Source of the DNA: Streptococcus parasanguinis
Lineage (GTDB): Bacteria > Bacillota > Bacilli > Lactobacillales > Streptococcaceae
DNA: 18,548 nucleotides
Assembly: GCA_018365265.1 (NCBI GenBank)
Contig: JAGZKI010000049.1
Span: 1 to 18,548, forward strand
Direction of reading: 5' to 3'
Numbering within the stretch: position 1 is the stretch's first letter; each line of letters opens with the position of its first letter. This document shows, in pieces, positions 14,143-18,548 of the stretch. Position numbers and translations under genes: made by a program. The notes beneath the pieces are model-generated. The model did no database searches and was not told where the DNA came from. It saw only the letters and a program-made list of their open reading frames with translations.

Positions 14143-16803
14143 ATGCAAACAAATAAAGAAAGACTCATTGCTGCTCTTCAAGAACCACTTGAAAGCACCT
14201 TTGCCAACTACAAAACCAGTGCCCTTGGTTTGGTTGACGATCAAGTAGAAGAAAACCGTGATATTTATGGCGAAAATGTCATCACAAAAGGTCAAGAAGA
14301 TTCCATGATCAAAAAGATCTACGAATCGATCATCAATCCTTTTACGGTGATTTTGTTGGTCATTGCGCTGGTTTCCTTCATTACTAATGTCTGGCTAGCA
14401 AAACCAGGTGAACAGGATCCAACGACCTCCATCATCATTGTGACCTTGGTCTTGATCTCTGGTGGTATCCGCTTCATTCAAGAATTGCGGAGCGACAAAG
14501 CAGCTAGCAACTTATCACGTATGATTGTCAATACAGCGACCGTTCTGCGTGATGGATCGGAACAAGAAATTCCGATCGATGAAATCGTCGTAGGTGATGT
14601 GATCAAACTGAGTGCCGGCGATATGATCCCAGCAGATGTGGTCTTGATTGATTCCCGTGACTTCTTTGTCCAACAATCTGGTCTCACGGGGGAAAGTGAT
14701 GCTGTTGAAAAGGTTTGTCTCAGAAAAGCCGACAGTCAAAATCTAGATAGTCTCTTGGAAAGTGAAAGTTTGGCCTTTATGGGGACCAATGTCATCTCCG
14801 GACGGGCGACAGCCTTGGTCTTGGTCGTGGGAGATGAAACCATGATGGGAGCTATTGAGCAAACCATCAACACTTATGACGAACCAACCTCATTTGAGAG
14901 AGAAATGAATACCATCTCTTGGCTCTTGATTCGGCTCATGTTAGTGATGGTGCCCATTGTCTTTGTGATCAATGGCCTCACAGATGGTGACTGGTTAGAA
15001 GCGGGTGTCTTTGCCCTCAGCGTTGGGGTTGGTTTGACTCCGGAAATGCTGCCGATGATTATTACAGCGAGTCTTGCTAAGGGATCCATCATCATGGCCA
15101 AGGAAAAAGTCGTTATCAAAAAACTCAATGCCATCCAAGACCTCGGCGCTATCGATATTTTGTGTACTGATAAGACAGGAACCTTGACCCAAGATGAAAT
15201 CGTTTTGGAGTATCCGCTTGATATCCATGGCGATTTGGATCTATCAGTCCTTCGCCGGGCTTACTTGAATTCCTATTTCCAAACCGGGCTAAAAAATTTG
15301 ATGGACCGAGCGATTATCAATCGGACCCAGAAAGAAGCCAAGAAACATGAGATTGTCCGCGATCTGGATCAGACCTTCCATAAGATTGATGAATTGCCCT
15401 TTGATTTTGAACGTCGTCGCATGAGTGTCATTGTCAAAGACGAAGACGATGTGGTCAGCATGGTGACCAAGGGTGCCTTGGAAGAAATGCTTTCTGTATC
15501 GACTTATGTTGAGTACAAAGGGGAGATTAAACGCCTGACAGATGAAGTCCGTCAAGAGGTCCTCGCTGAAGTTGCTCAATTAAATGAACAAGGTCTTCGT
15601 GTTTTGGGCGTCAGCTACAAAACCGACTTGGACGAAAATGACATCTTTAGTGTTGAAGATGAACGAGACATGATCCTAACCGGTTACCTTGCCTTTCTTG
15701 ATCCACCAAAACCTTCTGCAGCTCCAGCAATCAAAGCTCTTGCAGAATATGGGGTAACCACCAAGATCTTAACTGGGGACAATGAAAAGGTCACCCAAGC
15801 TGTCTGTGAAAAAGTAGGACTAGATGTCGAGCGGATTCTTTTGGGAAGCGAAATCGATACGATGACAGACCAAGAGTTAGCACAAGTTGTGGAAACAACA
15901 ACGGTTTTTGCCAAACTATCACCCGATCAAAAAGCGCGGATCATCCTCTGCCTCAAGAATAATGGCCACAAGGTGGGTTACATGGGAGATGGGATCAACG
16001 ATGCTCCATCCATGAAGGTCTCAGACGTTGGGATCTCCGTGGATACCGCTGTGGATATCGCCAAGGAAACAGCAGATGTCATCCTTCTGGATAAGGACTT
16101 GATGGTCCTTGAAAAAGGTTTGGTTGAAGGCCGCAAGGTCTATGCCAATATGACCAAGTATATCAAGATGACGGTCTCTTCTAACTTCGGGAACATCTTC
16201 TCTCTGCTCTTTGCCAGCATCTTTTTGCCTTTCCTTCCAATGGCTCCCGTTCATTTGATTGTGCTCAATCTTATCTATGATCTTTCTTGTATCGCCCTTC
16301 CTTTTGACAATGTCGACAAGGAATTCCTCAAGAAACCTCGTATCTGGGAAGCAAACTCTATCATGCGCTTTATGGCCTGGATTGGTCCAATTTCATCTGT
16401 ATTTGATATTATTACCTACATGCTTCTTTACTTCCTTGTTGTTCCTATGATTTTAGGTCATGGCTACAACCATGGAGCAGCAGATGCAGCAGCCTTTATC
16501 ATGGTTTTCCAAACTGGATGGTTTATCGAATCTATGTGGTCTCAAACCATGGTTATCCATATGTTGCGTTCACCAAAACTTCCATTTATCCAAAGTCGTC
16601 CAGCCTTCTCAGTCGTGGTGACGACCCTAGCAGCAGCCTTCTTTGTAACCTCCCTTCCATATAGTCCTTTGGCTTCTATCTTGAAGTTGAGCCAACTAAA
16701 TGGATTGTACTTTGTTCTATTGTTTGCGATTATCGTCCTTTATATGCTGAGTGTGACGGTTGTCAAACGTATCTATATTAAGAAATACAAAGAATGGTTG
16801 TAA
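14143..16803 (+). CDS. mgtA: P-type ATPase, magnesium importer MgtA
   Basis: A 886-residue membrane pump of the P3B (MgtA/MgtB) class, importing Mg2+ at the cost of ATP. Motifs are TGES in the actuator domain (182-185), the phosphorylation site DKTGT (D343), KGALEEM in the nucleotide domain, and GDGIND (615-620). There are two N-terminal pairs and six C-terminal hydrophobic helices, ten in all. NPFTVILLVIALVSF and IRFIQELRSDKAASNL match MgtA rather than the PMCA-type Ca2+/Mn2+ pump also found in streptococci. ATG 14143 has AAGGAG (14131-14136) at six bases; the in-frame TTG at 14125 precedes that site and is rejected. The upstream M-box and leader peptide fit an Mg2+ starvation gene. A strong terminator follows. 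Confidence 0.92.
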   Translation: MQTNKERLIAALQEPLESTFANYKTSALGLVDDQVEENRDIYGENVITKGQEDSMIKKIYESIINPFTVILLVIALVSFITNVWLAKPGEQDPTTSIIIVTLVLISGGIRFIQELRSDKAASNLSRMIVNTATVLRDGSEQEIPIDEIVVGDVIKLSAGDMIPADVVLIDSRDFFVQQSGLTGESDAVEKVCLRKADSQNLDSLLESESLAFMGTNVISGRATALVLVVGDETMMGAIEQTINTYDEPTSFEREMNTISWLLIRLMLVMVPIVFVINGLTDGDWLEAGVFALSVGVGLTPEMLPMIITASLAKGSIIMAKEKVVIKKLNAIQDLGAIDILCTDKTGTLTQDEIVLEYPLDIHGDLDLSVLRRAYLNSYFQTGLKNLMDRAIINRTQKEAKKHEIVRDLDQTFHKIDELPFDFERRRMSVIVKDEDDVVSMVTKGALEEMLSVSTYVEYKGEIKRLTDEVRQEVLAEVAQLNEQGLRVLGVSYKTDLDENDIFSVEDERDMILTGYLAFLDPPKPSAAPAIKALAEYGVTTKILTGDNEKVTQAVCEKVGLDVERILLGSEIDTMTDQELAQVVETTTVFAKLSPDQKARIILCLKNNGHKVGYMGDGINDAPSMKVSDVGISVDTAVDIAKETADVILLDKDLMVLEKGLVEGRKVYANMTKYIKMTVSSNFGNIFSLLFASIFLPFLPMAPVHLIVLNLIYDLSCIALPFDNVDKEFLKKPRIWEANSIMRFMAWIGPISSVFDIITYMLLYFLVVPMILGHGYNHGAADAAAFIMVFQTGWFIESMWSQTMVIHMLRSPKLPFIQSRPAFSVVVTTLAAAFFVTSLPYSPLASILKLSQLNGLYFVLLFAIIVLYMLSVTVVKRIYIKKYKEWL

Positions 16804-16816
16804 TTGATTGATAGAA

Positions 16817-16866
16817 AGAGTGAGTCCGAACTTAAAAAATTAAGTGTAAGGGCTCTCTTTTTTTTG
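16817..16866 (+). terminator. Intrinsic terminator after mgtA
   Basis: A long two-part stem: GAGTCC/GGGCTC outside and ACTTAA/TTAAGT inside, followed by a run of T. The T-run reaches close to the upp -10 box. Confidence 0.8.
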
Positions 16867-16873
16867 TAAAATT

Positions 16874-16882
16874 TGGTATAAT
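16874..16882 (+). promoter_or_regulatory. Extended -10 promoter of upp
   Basis: TGGTATAAT is a perfect extended -10; any -35 would fall within the T-run of the mgtA terminator and is poor. It gives a 5' leader of about 130 bases. Confidence 0.65.
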
Positions 16883-16898
16883 AAGAAGAATGTAAAGT

Positions 16899-16989
16899 TG
16901 GAAATGAAGATTTCCATGTGCTGTGAGTATCAAAAAGGAGTAACAGAAAGAGGGTGAGCTTGACTCCGCTTTTATCATAGCTCTTTTTT
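16899..16989 (+). promoter_or_regulatory. Structured upp leader, possible attenuator
   Basis: TGGAAAT/ATTTCCA (16899-16916) is a perfect 7-bp hairpin. Further on, GGAGT (16937-16941) can pair with ACTCC (16963-16967), while GAAAGAG (16946-16952) can pair with CTCTTTT (16981-16987) ahead of a short T-run. The last two are mutually exclusive, as in attenuators, but the terminator stem is weak. No PyrR-binding consensus was seen. Confidence 0.3.
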
Positions 16990-17022
16990 GAATAATAACA
17001 GCTTAGAAAGAAGGATCTCAAA

Positions 17023-17652
17023 ATGGGAAAATTAGAAGTTATTACACATCCACTGATTCAACACAAATTGTCTATTCTCCGCCGCACGGATACCTCTACG
17101 AAGGCCTTTCGTGAATTGGTAGATGAAATTGCTATGTTGATGGGCTATGAAGTGTTGCGTGAATTGCCTCTTGAAGATGTTGAGATTGAAACTCCTATTA
17201 CTAAAACGGTTCAAAAACAAATCGCAGGGAAGAAGTTGGCTATTGTCCCAATTCTTCGTGCAGGGATTGGGATGGTTGATGGTCTCTTGAGTTTGGTACC
17301 AGCTGCTAAGGTTGGCCATATCGGGATGTACCGTGATGAAGAAACCTTGAAACCAGTTGAATACTTGGTGAAATTGCCAGAAGATATTGATCAACGTCGT
17401 ATCTTTGTAGTAGACCCGATGCTTGCTACGGGTGGATCCGCTATTCTAGCGATTGATTCCTTGAAAAAACGTGGCGCTAGCCATATCAAGTTTGTCTGCC
17501 TAGTATCAGCGCCAGAAGGGGTGAAAGCTCTTCAAGAAGCTCACCCAGATGTTGATATCTTTACAGCAGCCCTCGATGATCATTTGAATGAACATGGCTA
17601 CATTGTTCCTGGTCTTGGAGATGCAGGTGACCGTTTATTCGGTACCAAATAA
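17023..17652 (+). CDS. upp: Uracil phosphoribosyltransferase
   Basis: Converts uracil and PRPP to UMP and pyrophosphate, the pyrimidine salvage step that also makes 5-fluorouracil toxic. 209 residues, the normal length. The PRPP loop is VVDPMLATGGSA (129-140). Other family marks are ILRAGIGMVDG, the flexible-loop region with MYRDEETLKPVEY, and the C-terminal GYIVPGLGDAGDRLFGTK, which binds uracil. The ribosome site AAGGA (17011-17015) is seven bases before ATG. The order upp-clpP is the same as in pneumococcus. The pyrophosphate it releases is hydrolysed by enzymes such as PpaC. Confidence 0.97.
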   Translation: MGKLEVITHPLIQHKLSILRRTDTSTKAFRELVDEIAMLMGYEVLRELPLEDVEIETPITKTVQKQIAGKKLAIVPILRAGIGMVDGLLSLVPAAKVGHIGMYRDEETLKPVEYLVKLPEDIDQRRIFVVDPMLATGGSAILAIDSLKKRGASHIKFVCLVSAPEGVKALQEAHPDVDIFTAALDDHLNEHGYIVPGLGDAGDRLFGTK

Positions 17653-17674
17653 GAAGCCATTCATGATTCGTACG

Positions 17675-17701
17675 AAAGGTGCTTAAGATTTGACCTTTTT
17701 T
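17675..17701 (+). terminator. Weak terminator after upp, overlapping the CtsR box
   Basis: AAAGGT (17675-17680) pairs with ACCTTT (17693-17698), followed by TTT. The stem is short, so read-through into clpP is likely. Confidence 0.35.
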
Positions 17702-17705
17702 GACC
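17689..17705 (-). promoter_or_regulatory. CtsR operator of clpP
   Basis: On the minus strand the sequence is GGTCAAA-AAA-GGTCAAA, a perfect direct heptad repeat with 3-bp spacing, as known for the class III heat-shock repressor CtsR. It covers the -35 box of the clpP promoter. Confidence 0.92.
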
Positions 17706-17718
17706 ATTGGTTTATAAT
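17690..17718 (+). promoter_or_regulatory. Promoter of clpP
   Basis: TTGACC (17690-17695) and a perfect TATAAT (17713-17718) with a 17-bp spacer. The -35 box is inside the CtsR box. The 5' leader carries a CTCACG/CGTGAG hairpin (17737-17751). Confidence 0.85.
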
Positions 17719-17780
17719 AGCACATATACTTTGAACCTCACGAATCGTGAGAATGAATGGATACTAAAGGAGAAGAATAG

Positions 17781-18371
17781 ATGATTCCAGTAGTTATTGA
17801 ACAAACCAGTCGTGGAGAACGTTCTTACGATATTTATTCCCGTCTGTTGAAAGATCGAATTATCATGGTAACAGGACCAGTTGAGGACCAAATGGCTAAC
17901 TCCATTATCGCTCAATTGCTCTTCTTGGATGCCCAAGATAATACAAAAGATATCTATATGTATATCAATACCCCAGGTGGCTCTGTCTCTGCAGGTCTTG
18001 CCATCGTAGATACCATGAACTTTATCAAGTCAGATGTCCAAACCATTGTTATGGGGATGGCAGCTTCTATGGGAACTATTATCGCTTCAAGCGGTGCGAA
18101 GGGCAAACGCTTCATGTTGCCAAATGCCGAGTACATGATTCACCAACCAATGGGTGGTACTGGTGGTGGTACCCAACAAACCGATATGGCGATCGCAGCA
18201 GAACACTTGCTCAAAACACGGAATAACTTGGAAAAAATCCTTGCGGAAAATTCAGGTCAATCCATTGAAAAAGTGCATGCTGATGCGGAACGTGATAATT
18301 GGATGAGCGCGCAAGAAACACTTGAATATGGCTTTATTGATGAAATCATGGCCAATAATAAATTGGGCTAA
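17781..18371 (+). CDS. clpP: ATP-dependent Clp protease proteolytic subunit
   Basis: This serine peptidase forms the 14-subunit chamber that, with ClpC, ClpE or ClpX, degrades damaged and regulatory proteins. 196 residues, normal. The catalytic triad is S96 (AASMG), H121 (MIHQP) and D172 (RDNWM). The short N-terminal MIPVVIEQTSRGERSYDIYSR is typical and is removed or forms the axial loop. AAAGGAG lies eight bases before ATG. Control by CtsR is clear from the operator. The third repeat copy, starting 26 bases after the stop, gives the terminator. Confidence 0.98.
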   Translation: MIPVVIEQTSRGERSYDIYSRLLKDRIIMVTGPVEDQMANSIIAQLLFLDAQDNTKDIYMYINTPGGSVSAGLAIVDTMNFIKSDVQTIVMGMAASMGTIIASSGAKGKRFMLPNAEYMIHQPMGGTGGGTQQTDMAIAAEHLLKTRNNLEKILAENSGQSIEKVHADAERDNWMSAQETLEYGFIDEIMANNKLG

Positions 18372-18396
18372 ACCATCCTATGGGAAGGTCCGTCAA

Positions 18397-18548
18397 GAGG
18401 CTGGGACAAAAGTCCTAGCCTCTCAATTATTTTTGGATTGTCGAGCAAAACGCAGTGGTTGAGTGGGCTCTACTACGCTGATTTCATCAGCTTTTACAGC
18501 CCTACTCAACTGTGCGGAGGTGGGACGACGAAATCGAATTCTAACGAA
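18397..18548 (+). repeat. Streptococcal intergenic repeat, copy 3 (truncated by window end)
   Basis: The same element as at 11196-11370, differing at only a few positions, running to the window end inside H3. H1 (GAGGCTGGGAC/GTCCTAGCCTC, AAAA loop, 18397-18422) is a perfect terminator-like stem directly downstream of clpP. On the minus strand the element holds a TTG-initiated open frame encoding SRAVKADEISVVEPTQPLR and ending in NN-stop. Confidence 0.9.

Noticed and set aside
16916..16957. Thirteen-codon ORF in the upp leader
   Set aside because: No Shine-Dalgarno before its ATG and no notable codon content; probably chance.
1..18548. CRISPR arrays, tRNA or rRNA genes, prophage, insertion sequences
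   Set aside because: No regularly spaced repeats, no tRNA or rRNA-like sequence, no transposase or integrase reading frames were seen.

Overview
The window looks like a viridans-group Streptococcus chromosome (mitis/sanguinis/parasanguinis type). The evidence is an LPXTG wall-anchored nuclease of the SWAN/SpnA type, a lysine-type MurE (DDPN motif), a family II pyrophosphatase PpaC, a DUF1803-like protein, the upp-clpP gene pair, and strong -35/-10 promoters with 17-bp spacing. All calls come from reading the sequence; no database search was run.

Layout. 1-702: no intact gene; a truncated intergenic repeat, a cluster of three hairpins, a start-less reading frame on the minus strand, then a strong promoter overlapped by a cre-like site. 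703-3015: wall-anchored nuclease. 3230-4024: pflA, also with a cre-like site. 4150-5085: ppaC, followed by a small permuted-papain-like protein (5149-5661). 5784-7149: a self-contained unit of promoter, palindromic operator, metallo-beta-lactamase-fold protein and TetR regulator, with codon use unlike its neighbours. 7340-7990: DUF1803-like protein. 8030-9475 (minus) murE and 9563-11191 (plus) murJ/ytgP diverge from overlapping promoters. 11196-11370: second repeat copy. 11480-13742: two PLP enzymes of sulfur amino acid metabolism, the second like the beta C-S lyase Lcd. 13746-16803: mgtA, a P-type Mg2+ importer, behind a long control region. 17023-17652: upp. 17781-18371: clpP behind a perfect CtsR box. 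18397-18548: third repeat copy, cut by the window end.

How the genes work together. MurE and MurJ act on the same peptidoglycan precursor line (lysine addition, then lipid II flipping), and their promoters share a -35 region. MetB/C-like and Lcd enzymes form a tight transsulfuration/H2S pair. Their transcript runs with no visible terminator into the mgtA leader.

The most interesting part is the mgtA leader (13746-14142). It stacks an M-box (ykoK) Mg2+ riboswitch with an intrinsic terminator, then a well-formed 29-codon upstream ORF. The N-terminus of that peptide (MIQIDDHPEPH) has the acidic/proline character known from the Salmonella MgtL leader peptide. Next comes a hairpin that could control the mgtA ribosome binding site. 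If real, this is a two-layer Mg2+ sensor, RNA aptamer plus peptide, in a Gram-positive. Other points of note are a probably leaderless murE transcript, a three-hairpin repeat family that supplies terminators, and a TetR/MBL module with a clear operator.
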